This document shows positions 9,576 to 17,290 of a DNA stretch of 64,000 bases, piece by piece. The notes beneath the pieces were generated by a model. The model was not told where the DNA came from. It did not search any database and saw only the letters and a program-made list of their open reading frames with translations. Source of the DNA: Glaciihabitans tibetensis (GTDB taxonomy: Bacteria > Actinomycetota > Actinomycetes > Actinomycetales > Microbacteriaceae); NCBI RefSeq assembly GCF_003003265.1, contig NZ_PVTL01000006.1:186001-250000 (forward strand), read 5' to 3'. The stretch's first letter is position 1. Each line of letters starts with the position of its first letter. The translations under genes were made by a program, and so were the position numbers.

Positions 9576-10709
9576 ATGTCATTGAACAACCGAGACCTCC
9601 CGCCGATCCCTTCGCCACCGGACCCCGATGCAGCCGTCAACGCTGACGTCGACCCGCCATCGTCTGCCCCGACCGATCCGCCGACGTCTGCCCCGACCGA
9701 TCCGCCGACGACGCCTCCTACTGACCCACCTACTGACCCACCGACTGCGCCACCTGCGCCGCCCTCCGCGCCCTCCTCGGCAGTGCCAATCGATGAGGCC
9801 GCTGCACCGTCGGCGCCGCCAGCAGGCGATACTGCTCGGCCGACCGCGGTCCCGATCGCTGACGCCGCCGCGCCTCGGGATACCTGGTCCGCACCATCCG
9901 CCTTCCCTCGATCTGAAATCGGGGAACCACCGACGCCTCTCGCCCCTCCCGGCGGATTCGCGGCCAGCCCAGGTGCATACCCGTCATCGCAGAACGCCAC
10001 CGCGCCCTACCCTGCAGCGCCGTACCCCACAGCGCCGTACCCGTCCGCTGCGGACCCGGAGGCAACGTACAAGGGGTCAGACAACGTTACGGAGCCGCTG
10101 CCCGGGGTAGGTGGCATCGGGGAGCCGTTCCCGCTCAAGTCAGACGACGCGCACAATTCTCCCGCCCACAATCCATACACGCAGAACTCTTCCGCACAGA
10201 ACTCATCCGCGCAGAGCCCCTACGCTCAGAATTCCGCTCCCCAGAACCCCTATGCGCAGAACCCGTATGCGCAAAACCCGTACGCGCAGAACCCCAATGG
10301 GCAGAACCTTTACGCGCAGAACCCGTACGGACAGAACCCTTACGGACAGAACCCTTACGCGCAGAACCCGTACTCCCAGAACCCCTACGCGCCGGGCGCG
10401 AACGGGTACGCCACGCAGATGACGGCAGCGCCCACGACACCGCAGGGGCTGAGCATCGCGTCAATGGTCTGCGGCATCGTCGGGGTTCTCTCGGCGGCCG
10501 CCTTCTTCGGGCTGCTGCCGTCAATTGCGGCGGTCATCACCGGGCATATCGCCGCGCGGCGCGAGCCTCGGGCGCGGGCATTCTGGCTCACCGGCATTAT
10601 CACCGGGTACGTGGGAATCATGTTCAGCGTCCTCATGATTCTCCTCATCGTTATCCCGATTCTGTTCGTGATCAACGCAGGCGTGTCGAGTGACGGCTAC
10701 CCGGCCTGA
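9576..10709 (+). CDS. DUF4190 membrane protein with Pro-rich and NPYAQ-repeat N-terminal region
   Basis: The 377-residue product has a long disordered N-terminus: Pro/Thr repeats (DPPTSAPT type, residues 25-65), Ala/Pro-rich sequence, then fifteen tandem pentapeptides of type NPYAQ (about residues 199-273). The C-terminus holds two membrane helices with GLSIASMVCGIVGVLS and AVITGHIAARREPRARAFWLTGIITGYVGI, the same DUF4190 core as the preceding gene. The ATG at 9576 was chosen over earlier in-frame codons because those lie in the hairpin region and GAGCTGGGA supplies a binding site. Function unknown; the pattern resembles actinobacterial proteins with disordered cytoplasmic tails. The gene's end is tandemly duplicated downstream. 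Confidence 0.85.
   Translation: MSLNNRDLPPIPSPPDPDAAVNADVDPPSSAPTDPPTSAPTDPPTTPPTDPPTDPPTAPPAPPSAPSSAVPIDEAAAPSAPPAGDTARPTAVPIADAAAPRDTWSAPSAFPRSEIGEPPTPLAPPGGFAASPGAYPSSQNATAPYPAAPYPTAPYPSAADPEATYKGSDNVTEPLPGVGGIGEPFPLKSDDAHNSPAHNPYTQNSSAQNSSAQSPYAQNSAPQNPYAQNPYAQNPYAQNPNGQNLYAQNPYGQNPYGQNPYAQNPYSQNPYAPGANGYATQMTAAPTTPQGLSIASMVCGIVGVLSAAAFFGLLPSIAAVITGHIAARREPRARAFWLTGIITGYVGIMFSVLMILLIVIPILFVINAGVSSDGYPA
10170..10394 (+). repeat. Fifteen in-frame 15-bp repeats (NPYAQ pentapeptides)
   Basis: Exactly 225 bases form fifteen 15-bp units encoding N-P-Y-A-Q variants. Several neighbouring units are nearly identical at the DNA level, suggesting recent slippage expansion. Confidence 0.9.
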
Positions 10710-10812
10710 CCCGAGCTGAGTGACGGCTACCCGGCCTGACCCGAGCTGAGTGACGGCTACCCGGCCTGAGCTGAGTTGAGCTGAGTTGAGCTGAGCTGAG
10801 CTGAGCTGAGCC
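10689..10812 (+). repeat. Tandem 30-bp repeat that copies the gene end with its stop codon, then a 5/10-bp GAGCT array
   Basis: A 30-bp unit beginning GAGTGACGGCTACCCGGCCT at 10689 contains the last codons (SDGYPA) and TGA stop of the DUF4190 gene. It repeats at 10719 and, partly, at 10749, then passes into about ten GAGCT/GAGTT units up to 10810. Copies 2 and 3 lie outside the coding region. Confidence 0.95.
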
Positions 10813-10841
10813 AAGAAACTGGTCTCGCCCGCCGGTGAGTG

Positions 10842-12017
10842 CTAGACCCTCTCGCAGAGAAGAGCGGTGTGGCGACCGGCGACCCGCGTGAGGATCAGCG
10901 TGGCGCTTTTCGCGCCTTTCAGGTTCAGCTTTTTGCGCAGCTGCGCGGGGTCGACGTCGACCCCGCGCTTCTTGATCTCGAGTGACCCGATGCCGCGCAG
11001 TGCGAGTTCTTTCTTCAGGCGTCGCTCGTCATAGGGGAACGTCTCCAACACACGGAAGCAGGTGGCGAACGGGGTCGCAACCGCGTCATCGGCCGTGAGA
11101 TACGCAATCGAGGCGCTCACCATCCGCGCATCGATCTGTCGGGCCAGTTGACCGATGAGGCGCGCGCGAATCACGCTGCCGTCCGGCTCGTAGATGAACT
11201 CCCCGAGTTCGCCCACCGGCGCATCTTCGCTGTCCTCGGCGGCCGTCAGTTCTGCGGCGCCATGCTCGCCGAGCACGAGTGCTGCGCGGCGGATCCCGGG
11301 GCGGGCCACGGCGCCGAACCAGAGGCCGAGTTCTACGACGTCGTGGTCCACGGTGACCCACTGGGCCTCGGCGTCCTCGGGAATGAGATCCCTGTCGATA
11401 CCGGGGCCGAGCTTGATGCCGGTCGGCAGGCGCTTGGCGAGATCAAACGCAAAGTCCAGTGACGGGGTCCAGTCGGCGGGGTTGTTAAGCCGGCGAACGT
11501 TGTCTCGCCGCGCGGGGTCCAGGTACACGCCGTCGATGCCGGCGAGGTCGACCTCGGTCGCGTCCGCGTGCCGCACGGTCGCGTTGCTCCACGGCGCGAG
11601 GTTGAACGCCGCGAGGGCCGCGGTGACTTCATCCTTCTCGACCGCGGTGACTTCAAGCTCTAGCGCAGCTATCGCGAGGGCGTCCGCCCCGATTCCGCAG
11701 CCCAGATCGGCGACCCACTTCACCCCTGCAGCCTGGAATCGTCCGGCATGCAGCGCAGCTACCTTCAGACGGGTCGCCTGCTCGAGGCCCGCTTCGGTGA
11801 AGAGCATTCGCGCAGCGAACGGGCCGAACTTGCTGTCCGCGCGAGCCCGCAGGCGCGACTGGCTCAACACCGCAGCGACTCTGCCTGCCGGATGGCCCGC
11901 CTTGCGCAACTCAGCGACCGCACGAACAACGTCGGTGCCCGCGCTGTACGGCGGAAGGGAGTCGAGCAGGCGCAGGGCCTCGGGGGACAGCAATTCGACA
12001 AGCTCAGAAGACTCCAT
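10842..12017 (-). CDS. Class I SAM-dependent methyltransferase with THUMP-like C-terminal domain
   Basis: The 391-residue protein has a Rossmann methyltransferase core: VKWVADLGCGIGADALAIAALELEVTAVEKDEV (motif I, about residues 100-131) and VYLDPARRD, followed by a C-terminal region ending in FPYDERRLKKELALRGIGSLEIKKRGVDVDPAQLRKKL, the THUMP-like domain seen in actinobacterial homologues. Substrate is unknown; an RNA base is plausible but not shown. The ATG at 12017 was preferred because GGAGGG lies just upstream. It diverges from groES, the usual neighbourhood in Microbacteriaceae, and its promoter must overlap the CIRCE region. Confidence 0.85.
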   Translation of the reverse strand: MESSELVELLSPEALRLLDSLPPYSAGTDVVRAVAELRKAGHPAGRVAAVLSQSRLRARADSKFGPFAARMLFTEAGLEQATRLKVAALHAGRFQAAGVKWVADLGCGIGADALAIAALELEVTAVEKDEVTAALAAFNLAPWSNATVRHADATEVDLAGIDGVYLDPARRDNVRRLNNPADWTPSLDFAFDLAKRLPTGIKLGPGIDRDLIPEDAEAQWVTVDHDVVELGLWFGAVARPGIRRAALVLGEHGAAELTAAEDSEDAPVGELGEFIYEPDGSVIRARLIGQLARQIDARMVSASIAYLTADDAVATPFATCFRVLETFPYDERRLKKELALRGIGSLEIKKRGVDVDPAQLRKKLNLKGAKSATLILTRVAGRHTALLCERV

Positions 12018-12076
12018 CCCTCCATCCTTCCCCACTGCACCTTCCACACCGAACCGGGCACGAAGAGCAACGGATC

Positions 12077-12101
12077 TGGCACTCGGATTGAACGAGTGCC
12101 A
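12077..12101. promoter_or_regulatory. CIRCE element 1 (HrcA operator)
   Basis: TGGCACTC, nine bases, GAGTGCCA: a perfect inverted repeat matching the CIRCE layout TTAGCACTC-N9-GAGTGCTAA. It lies about 80 bases upstream of groES. Confidence 0.85.
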
Positions 12102-12123
12102 ATCCACCCTCTATGATTGTTTC

Positions 12124-12149
12124 TGGCACTCTCATAGGGAGTGTGCTAA
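12124..12149. promoter_or_regulatory. CIRCE element 2 (imperfect)
   Basis: TGGCACTC at 12124-12131, then nine bases, then GTGTGCTAA at 12141-12149; it differs from the consensus right half at one base. Two CIRCE copies before a groE gene is a known arrangement. Confidence 0.75.
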
Positions 12150-12180
12150 CCCCAGTTTTCTGAGAAAGAAGAGGTGAACC

Positions 12181-12477
12181 GTGTCGGTCTCCATTAAGCC
12201 GCTCGAGGATCGCATCGTCATTCGCCAGGTCGAGGCGGAGCAGACGACTGCTTCAGGTCTGGTAATTCCGGACACCGCGAAGGAGAAGCCCCAGGAGGGC
12301 GAGGTCGTGGCCGTAGGCCCCGGGCGCATTGACGACAACGGCAACCGCGTTCCGTTGGACATCGCCGTGGGTGACAAGGTCATCTACTCGAAGTATGGCG
12401 GAACCGAGGTCAAGTACTCCGGTGAAGACCTTCTCGTGCTGTCGGCGCGTGACGTTCTCGCGATCGTCGTTCACTAG
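12181..12477 (+). CDS. groES: Co-chaperonin GroES
   Basis: The 98-residue lid protein of the GroEL chaperonin: [41 protein letters not shown], mobile loop and [30 protein letters not shown], full length. Start is GTG after GAGGTGAACC. Two CIRCE elements upstream imply HrcA repression and heat induction. groEL does not follow: a strong terminator and the rarD gene come next, so groES is monocistronic here and groEL must be elsewhere. Confidence 0.98.
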   Translation: MSVSIKPLEDRIVIRQVEAEQTTASGLVIPDTAKEKPQEGEVVAVGPGRIDDNGNRVPLDIAVGDKVIYSKYGGTEVKYSGEDLLVLSARDVLAIVVH

Positions 12478-12492
12478 GATCGTCGTTCACTA
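12462..12492 (+). repeat. 16-bp duplication of the groES 3' end with its stop
   Basis: GATCGTCGTTCACTA occurs at 12462-12476 and again at 12478-12492. The first copy contains the last groES codons and TAG stop, the second a TAA in the same relative position. Confidence 0.95.
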
Positions 12493-12520
12493 AACGAACA
12501 CCAGAGCCCGCAAGGGCTCA

Positions 12521-12560
12521 CGACACAGGCCCGGCGGTTTCCGCCGGGCCTGTGTCGTTT
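12521..12560 (+). terminator. Rho-independent terminator of groES
   Basis: Perfect 17-bp arms (12521-12537 and 12541-12557, CGACACAGGCCCGGCGG) with a TTT loop and followed by TTT. One of the strongest hairpins in the window. Confidence 0.9.
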
Positions 12561-12642
12561 GCGGGGCACTGCGTTTCTGCCACGCGAACAACGGTTCCCG
12601 CCTCCGTTTCGACCGCGCGGGCAATAGCGGTCACGCCCCCGA

Positions 12643-12648
12643 TAGTGT
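12643..12648 (+). promoter_or_regulatory. Leaderless -10 box of rarD
   Basis: TAGTGT ends seven bases before the GTG start at 12656, with no Shine-Dalgarno sequence. Confidence 0.55.
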
Positions 12649-12655
12649 TGAAATC

Positions 12656-13591
12656 GTGTCTACCACCCCCGCGCAGCCCGCCGTCGATCGCCTGAGCAAG
12701 GGATTCGGCTTCGCCGTGGCGGCCTACGGGTTGTGGGGCGTGCTTCCCATCTTTTTCTTGTTGCTCGCGCCCGCGGGAGCGGTCGAGATCGTCGCATGGC
12801 GGGTGCTGTTCTCCGTCGTTTTCTGCGCGATCCTCCTCAGCGTCACCCGCGGCTGGGCGAGACTGCGCGCGATTCTGGCCGACCGCCGAACCACCCTTTC
12901 GCTTGGCTTGGCCGGCGGACTCATCCTCGTGAACTGGCTCGTGTTCATCTTTGCCGCGCTCAGCGGACACGTGGTCGAGGCAGCGTTGGGCTACTTCACC
13001 AATCCGATCGTCACGGTGCTGCTCGGTGTGTTCGTGCTGCGCGAGAAGCTGCGCCCGCTGCAGTGGGCAGCAATCGCGATCAGTGCAGTAGCCGTTGTCG
13101 TGCTTGCCCTGAACTACGGCGCTTTTCCGTGGATTGCCCTGGCGCTCGCCTGCTCGTTCGGGATGTATGGCCTTGTGAAGAAGCGGGTGGGGGGCAAGGT
13201 CGACGCGATCAGCGGGCTGACCATCGAGACGATGTGGATCTCGCCCATCGCGATCGGTATGCTCATCGTCGTCGGTTCCACCGCCGGGCTGACCATCGGC
13301 ACCGTAAGTGCCCTGCACACCACGGCGATGGTGGCTACCGGAGTTATCACTGCCGTGCCGCTGCTTCTGTTCGCCGCGGCCGCGCGACGGATGCCGCTGG
13401 TGCACCTGGGACTCGTGCAATACCTCGCCCCGATCCTGCAATTCCTGATTGGCGTTTTTGTGCTCGGTGAGGACATGCCGCCCGCCCGCTGGGCGGGTTT
13501 CGCAATCGTGTGGTTGGCGCTGATCGTGCTGACGGTGGACATGCTTGTGGCGAGTCGGGCCGGGCGCCAGGCATCGCTGCAGTCGGCGTAG
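12656..13591 (+). CDS. rarD: EamA-family permease, RarD type
   Basis: A 311-residue inner-membrane protein with about ten hydrophobic helices, of the drug/metabolite transporter superfamily. GFGFAVAAYGLWGVLPIFF, ALLSVTRGWARLR and LQYLAPILQFLIGVFVLGEDM are RarD-like. The true substrate is not known for the family (chloramphenicol sensitivity in the name giver). The GTG start is supported by the -10 box seven bases upstream. It stands alone between the groES terminator and the livK promoter region. Confidence 0.88.
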   Translation: MSTTPAQPAVDRLSKGFGFAVAAYGLWGVLPIFFLLLAPAGAVEIVAWRVLFSVVFCAILLSVTRGWARLRAILADRRTTLSLGLAGGLILVNWLVFIFAALSGHVVEAALGYFTNPIVTVLLGVFVLREKLRPLQWAAIAISAVAVVVLALNYGAFPWIALALACSFGMYGLVKKRVGGKVDAISGLTIETMWISPIAIGMLIVVGSTAGLTIGTVSALHTTAMVATGVITAVPLLLFAAAARRMPLVHLGLVQYLAPILQFLIGVFVLGEDMPPARWAGFAIVWLALIVLTVDMLVASRAGRQASLQSA

Positions 13592-13642
13592 GAGCTCGCC
13601 ACGCAGCGACATCCGCCGTATATCACGGTTGATAACGATTCG

Positions 13643-13670
13643 GTGCGTGTTACAGGCCTGTAACACGCAC
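13643..13670. promoter_or_regulatory. 28-bp perfect palindrome with a GlnR-like core upstream of livK
   Basis: The two 14-base halves are exact inverses. The centre reads GTTAC-N6-GTAAC (13649-13664), which fits the GTNAC-N6-GNAAC layout of GlnR nitrogen-control boxes in actinobacteria. It lies 97 bases before the livK ATG and 52 bases after the rarD stop. No T run follows, so an operator is more likely than a terminator. Confidence 0.5.
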
Positions 13671-13766
13671 GTATTGTGCCCGTCCCTTTAGCGCAATACC
13701 GTGACATCACAGCAGTGCACGACATAACTGTGTTCTGAATCACATTTTCCTAACGCAAGGAGCAAC

Positions 13767-15047
13767 ATGAGCGTTTTCGCGAAGGCCAAGGCCTCCCGCT
13801 CACGGTCCCTGAAGTCCATCCTCGGCGGTGTCGCCATGGTCGGCGTCAGCGCACTCGTGCTGAGCGGCTGCGCCGCGCCCGCAGAGGAAGACACCGCGGA
13901 GGACACCGGCACCCGCCAGGACCTCACCCTGAAGATTGGTACGGCCCTTCCGGTCACCGGGAGCCTGGCGTTCCTCGGCCCACCCGAGATCGCGGGTGTT
14001 GGACTTGCTGCAGAGCAGATCAACGCCGCAGACCTGGGTATTCAGATCGAGGTCACCTACGGTGACTCCGGTGATGCTGACAACAAGGCGTACGCAACCG
14101 AGGTTCCGCGTCTGCTGAGCGATGGCGTTTCCGCCATCATCGGTGCCGCGTCCTCTGGTGTCTCCAAGCTCTTCATCGACGACGTGACCGGCGCCGGTGT
14201 CATCCAGTTCTCCCCGGCCAACACCTCGGCCGACTTCACCACCTGGGACGACAACGGCCTCTACTGGCGTACCGCTCCCTCGGACATCCTGCAGGGCGAG
14301 GTTCTCGGTAACCTCATCGCCGAAGACGGCAACGAAACCCTCGGCATCATCTACCTCAACGACTCCTACGGCACCGGCCTGACCGAGTTCACCACCGAGG
14401 CATTCGAAGGCGCGGGCGGCGAAGTTGTTGCTGCCGCGTCGTTCAACGCTGGTGACGCCTCCTTCGATGCTCAGATCAGCGAGGTGACGGCCGCTAACCC
14501 GGACGCCATCGCGATCATCGCGTTCGACGAGACCAAGACCATCGTTCCTGGCCTGTCCTCCTTCGCGAAGGACAAGCTCTACTTCGTTGACGGGAACCTC
14601 GCCGATTACAGCGCGGACTTCGCAGCGGGAACTCTGACCGGCGCCAAGGGAACCCTTCCGGGTCTTGACACCGCGGAGCTCGGCACCTTCACCGACGACC
14701 TGCAGGCATTCGTTGCTGCAAACGGTGAGCCGGCGCTGAAGGACTACAGCTACGCGGCTGAGTCGTACGACGCCGTGATCCTGCTGGCGCTTGCTGCTCT
14801 TGAGGCGAACTCCGTCGAAGGTGCGGACATCGCTGAGAAGCTGCAGGAAGTCTCGGGCGGTAGCGGTGACGGTGAGAAGTACACCAACTTCGCTGAAGCA
14901 GCTCAGGCCATCCTCGATGGCGACACGGTCGACTACGACGGAAACTCCGGCCCGATCACGTTCGATGAGAACGGCGACCCGACCGAAGCAACCGTTGGAA
15001 TCTTCCAGTACCTCGAGGACAACACCTACGAGCGCATCGCCAACTAG
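13767..15047 (+). CDS. livK: Branched-chain amino-acid-type ABC transporter substrate-binding lipoprotein
   Basis: Extracytoplasmic receptor of 426 residues. A basic N-terminus and hydrophobic segment lead to the lipobox LVLSGC with the lipid-bearing Cys at residue 35, then an acidic linker (AEEDTAEDTG). The mature part begins LTLKIGTALPVTGSLAFLGPPEIAGVGLAAEQIN, the type I periplasmic-binding fold of the Liv/amide family, with IIGAASSGVSK and FSPANTSADF later. An AAGGAGC ribosome-binding site precedes the ATG. It faces the permease/ATPase genes livHMGF convergently, so receptor and membrane parts are transcribed separately. Substrate by homology only; short amides or urea remain possible. Confidence 0.88.
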   Translation: MSVFAKAKASRSRSLKSILGGVAMVGVSALVLSGCAAPAEEDTAEDTGTRQDLTLKIGTALPVTGSLAFLGPPEIAGVGLAAEQINAADLGIQIEVTYGDSGDADNKAYATEVPRLLSDGVSAIIGAASSGVSKLFIDDVTGAGVIQFSPANTSADFTTWDDNGLYWRTAPSDILQGEVLGNLIAEDGNETLGIIYLNDSYGTGLTEFTTEAFEGAGGEVVAAASFNAGDASFDAQISEVTAANPDAIAIIAFDETKTIVPGLSSFAKDKLYFVDGNLADYSADFAAGTLTGAKGTLPGLDTAELGTFTDDLQAFVAANGEPALKDYSYAAESYDAVILLALAALEANSVEGADIAEKLQEVSGGSGDGEKYTNFAEAAQAILDGDTVDYDGNSGPITFDENGDPTEATVGIFQYLEDNTYERIAN

Positions 15048-15106
15048 CACTGCGCGGTAACGCGGCACCGCAGTAATTCGCGGGAACGCTCCGCTAGAAC
15101 TACCAG

Positions 15107-15137
15107 AAACCCCCGGCCACCTCGGCCGGGGGTTTTT
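15107..15137 (+). terminator. Terminator of livK
   Basis: Perfect 12-bp stem AAACCCCCGGCC / GGCCGGGGGTTT with loop ACCTC, ending in TTTTT. Confidence 0.92.
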
Positions 15138-15240
15138 GCGTCCGCGCGGCCGGGGGATCTGCGTCCGTACCGCCGCTGGAGAGCTCAGTAGACCGCCGCC
15201 GCAGGTTGTCGTGCCGAGGCGGTGCGGCGGTCCTGGGCGG

Positions 15241-15411
15241 GCCGCGCGACGCCCTGCACAACGTGTGCGTGCCGCGCGCCGCCCTGCACAACGTGTGCGT
15301 GCCGCGCGCCGCCTGGCGCAACTTGTGCGCGCCGCGCGGCGCCCTGCACAACGTGCGCGTGCCGCGCGGCGCCTGGCGCAACTTGTGCGCGCCGCGCGGC
15401 GCCCCGGACGC
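15241..15411. repeat. 30-bp tandem repeat array, 5.7 copies, between livK and livF
   Basis: Units begin at 15241, 15271, 15301, 15331 and 15361, each with GCCGCGCGNCGCC, plus a partial copy at 15391. Two variants occur in the order A-A-B-A-B: A continues CTGCACAACGTG, B continues TGGCGCAACTTG. The unit is a multiple of three, so frames stay open on both strands, but nothing suggests translation. The flanking 15138-15240 and 15412-15565 hold nothing else I can identify. Confidence 0.92.
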
Positions 15412-15565
15412 ATCGAGGGAACGGCGCTGCGCGTTGTCGGCCGCGCGCCTGTGTGTACGCCAGCGCCGTCGTCAAACGCCGGCCCGGGCGGGGGCGGGCG
15501 GGGCGGGGCCAGCGGGCTTGGCTGACGCGGCCCGCCTGGGTGCGCAGAGCCACACAGGCAGACAT

Positions 15566-15605
15566 AAAAAGGAGGGCACCTGCGCGGTGTGCGCGGGTGC
15601 CCTCC
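15566..15605 (-). terminator. Terminator of the livHMGF operon
   Basis: On the minus strand a 15-bp stem (15591-15605 with 15571-15585, GGAGGGCACC with GC-rich inner part) is followed by TTTTT (15570-15566). It lies 48 bases after the livF stop. Confidence 0.9.
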
Positions 15606-15653
15606 CGGGACTTTCTTGTCGACGCGAGGCCGAGCTGCGAATCGAGCTGCGGC

Positions 15654-16394
15654 CTAGGCTGCGTCCTCGCCGAGGGTGCCGAGGTACAGCGAGATGACCT
15701 TCGGATCGTTCATCAACTGGCGGCCCGGGCCGCTGTACGCGTCCTTGCCCTGGTCGAGCACGTAGCCGCGGTCGCAGATCTGCAGGCAGCGGCGCGCGTT
15801 CTGCTCGACCATGATGGTCGTCACGCCGGCCTTGTTGATCTCAGAGACGCGGATGAACGCCTCGTCCTGGCGCACGGGAGACAGGCCGGCAGAGGGCTCG
15901 TCGAGCAGCAGCACGGCCGGGTCCATCATGAGCGCCCGAGACATCGCGACCATCTGGCGCTCGCCGCCGGATAGCGAACCAGCGCGCTGCTTCAGACGCT
16001 TGCCGAGCTCGGCGAAGATGCCGGTGACGAACTCGAGGCGTTCCTCGTAGATCTTGGGCTTCTGGAAGAGGCCCATCTGGAGGTTCTCCTCGATGGAGAG
16101 GCTCGGGAACACGTTGTTGTTCTGCGGCACAAAGCCGACTCCGCGCCCGACGAGCTTGTTCGCGGGCAAGCCCGTGATGTCTTCGCCGTTGAGCAGGATC
16201 TCGCCGCTGCGCACCTTGACCTGGCCGAAGATCGACTTCAGCAGCGTGGACTTGCCCGCGCCGTTCGGGCCGATGATTCCGATCAGCTCACCTTTTCTTG
16301 CGGTGAGGGAGCAACCGTTGAGGATGTTCACTCCGGGGAGGTACCCGGCGGTGACATTCGCGACCTCGACGACGTACTCGGATGTGGCGCTCAC
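15654..16394 (-). CDS. livF: Branched-chain amino-acid ABC transporter ATP-binding protein LivF
   Basis: Cytoplasmic ATPase of 246 residues pairing with LivG. Walker A GPNGAGKST (about residues 41-49), Q-loop FVPQNNNVFPSL, signature LSGGERQMVAMSRAL, Walker B AVLLLDEPSAGLSP and switch His region ending MVEQNARR. The typical LivF end (PKVISLYLGT) is present. Its GTG start overlaps the livG stop by GTGA, so the frame continuing upstream is not used. Confidence 0.95.
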   Translation of the reverse strand: MSATSEYVVEVANVTAGYLPGVNILNGCSLTARKGELIGIIGPNGAGKSTLLKSIFGQVKVRSGEILLNGEDITGLPANKLVGRGVGFVPQNNNVFPSLSIEENLQMGLFQKPKIYEERLEFVTGIFAELGKRLKQRAGSLSGGERQMVAMSRALMMDPAVLLLDEPSAGLSPVRQDEAFIRVSEINKAGVTTIMVEQNARRCLQICDRGYVLDQGKDAYSGPGRQLMNDPKVISLYLGTLGEDAA

Positions 16395-17290
16395 AGCTGT
16401 TCTCCCTTTTCGTTCACGCGGCCGGTGACAACACCGAGGTCCACGTCGAGGTGCGCGCCGAGGTAGGCATCGATCACCGCGGGGTTTTTCATCACGATTT
16501 CCGGCGGACCCTCTGCGACGATCTTGCCCTCGGCCATCACGATGACCCAGTCGGCGATATGGCTGACCATCGCCATGTCGTGCTCGACGAAGAGCACGGT
16601 CATGCCCTCCTTCTTGAGGTCCAGGATGTGGTCGAGCAGCGACTGGGTGAGCGCCGGGTTGACGCCCGCCATGGGCTCGTCGAGCATCACCAGTGTCGGA
16701 TCGCTCATCAGCGCCCGCGCCATCTCGAGCAGCTTGCGCTGCCCACCGGAGAGGCTCGCGGCGTAGTCGGCGCTCTTGGCGTCGAGCTTGAACTTCACGA
16801 GAAGCTCCTGCGCGCGCGCCTCGAGCTCCTGGTCCTGCTTGCGCCACAGCGCCGGGAAGAGGCTGCTGAACAGCCCCTCACCGCGCTGGCCCTTGGCGCC
16901 GAGTTTCATGTTGTCCAGAACGGTCAACAGTCCGAGCGCCTTGGTGAGCTGGAAGGTACGGATCTGGCCGAGGCGTGCGACTTTGAATGCCGACATCCCG
17001 CTGATCGACTTGCCGTCAAACGTCCACGTGCCCGTATTCGGCTTATCGAATCCGGTGAGGAGGTTGAACAGGGTGGTCTTGCCCGCGCCGTTCGGCCCGA
17101 TGAGCGCTGTGATCGCGCCACGAGGGATCTCGAGGTGAGCGACATCCACCGCATGAAGGCCACCGAACGTGCGCGTGATGTTATCCGCGACGATGATCGG
17201 GTCGACCTTGGCGACACCCGGCGCGATTTCGCCCGAGTGCAGGCCGGTGGTCTTTACGGGACGACCGGTGGGGAGCACGTTACTTGACAA
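16391..17290 (-). CDS. livG: Branched-chain amino-acid ABC transporter ATP-binding protein LivG
   Basis: Second ATPase of the importer, 299 residues: NITRTFGGLHAV, Walker A GPNGAGKTTLFNLLTGF, LSGGQRKLLEMARALM, LVMLDEPMAGVNP and VLFVEHDM. The family's long insertion after the Q-loop (KLGAKGQRGEGLFSS) is present. The start is TTG at 17290, eleven bases inside livM; AAGGAG seven bases upstream supports it over the GTG at 17278. The N-terminal extension before VDPIIVADN is longer than usual. Confidence 0.93.
   Translation of the reverse strand: MSSNVLPTGRPVKTTGLHSGEIAPGVAKVDPIIVADNITRTFGGLHAVDVAHLEIPRGAITALIGPNGAGKTTLFNLLTGFDKPNTGTWTFDGKSISGMSAFKVARLGQIRTFQLTKALGLLTVLDNMKLGAKGQRGEGLFSSLFPALWRKQDQELEARAQELLVKFKLDAKSADYAASLSGGQRKLLEMARALMSDPTLVMLDEPMAGVNPALTQSLLDHILDLKKEGMTVLFVEHDMAMVSHIADWVIVMAEGKIVAEGPPEIVMKNPAVIDAYLGAHLDVDLGVVTGRVNEKGEQL

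Noticed and set aside
12518-13666. Minus-strand frame of 382 codons opposite rarD
   Set aside because: Gln/His/Arg/Asp-rich composition typical of an antisense shadow; rarD on the plus strand is a clear family member.
13767-15047. Urea receptor UrtA as the identity of the 13767 gene
   Set aside because: The LivH-like partner also has an extended N-terminus as UrtB does, but the receptor is a lipoprotein without the UrtA start pattern, and no urease genes are in view.
15241-15411. CRISPR array
   Set aside because: Units follow each other without unique spacers and no cas gene is near.
13800-15413. Minus-strand frame of 537 codons opposite livK extending into the 30-bp array
   Set aside because: Arg/Ala repeats come from the tandem array, the rest is antisense to livK; no domain.
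15136-15974. Several plus-strand frames of 130-250 codons through the repeat array and livF
   Set aside because: Open only because the 30-bp unit is a multiple of three; Cys/Arg/Ala-rich with no domain.
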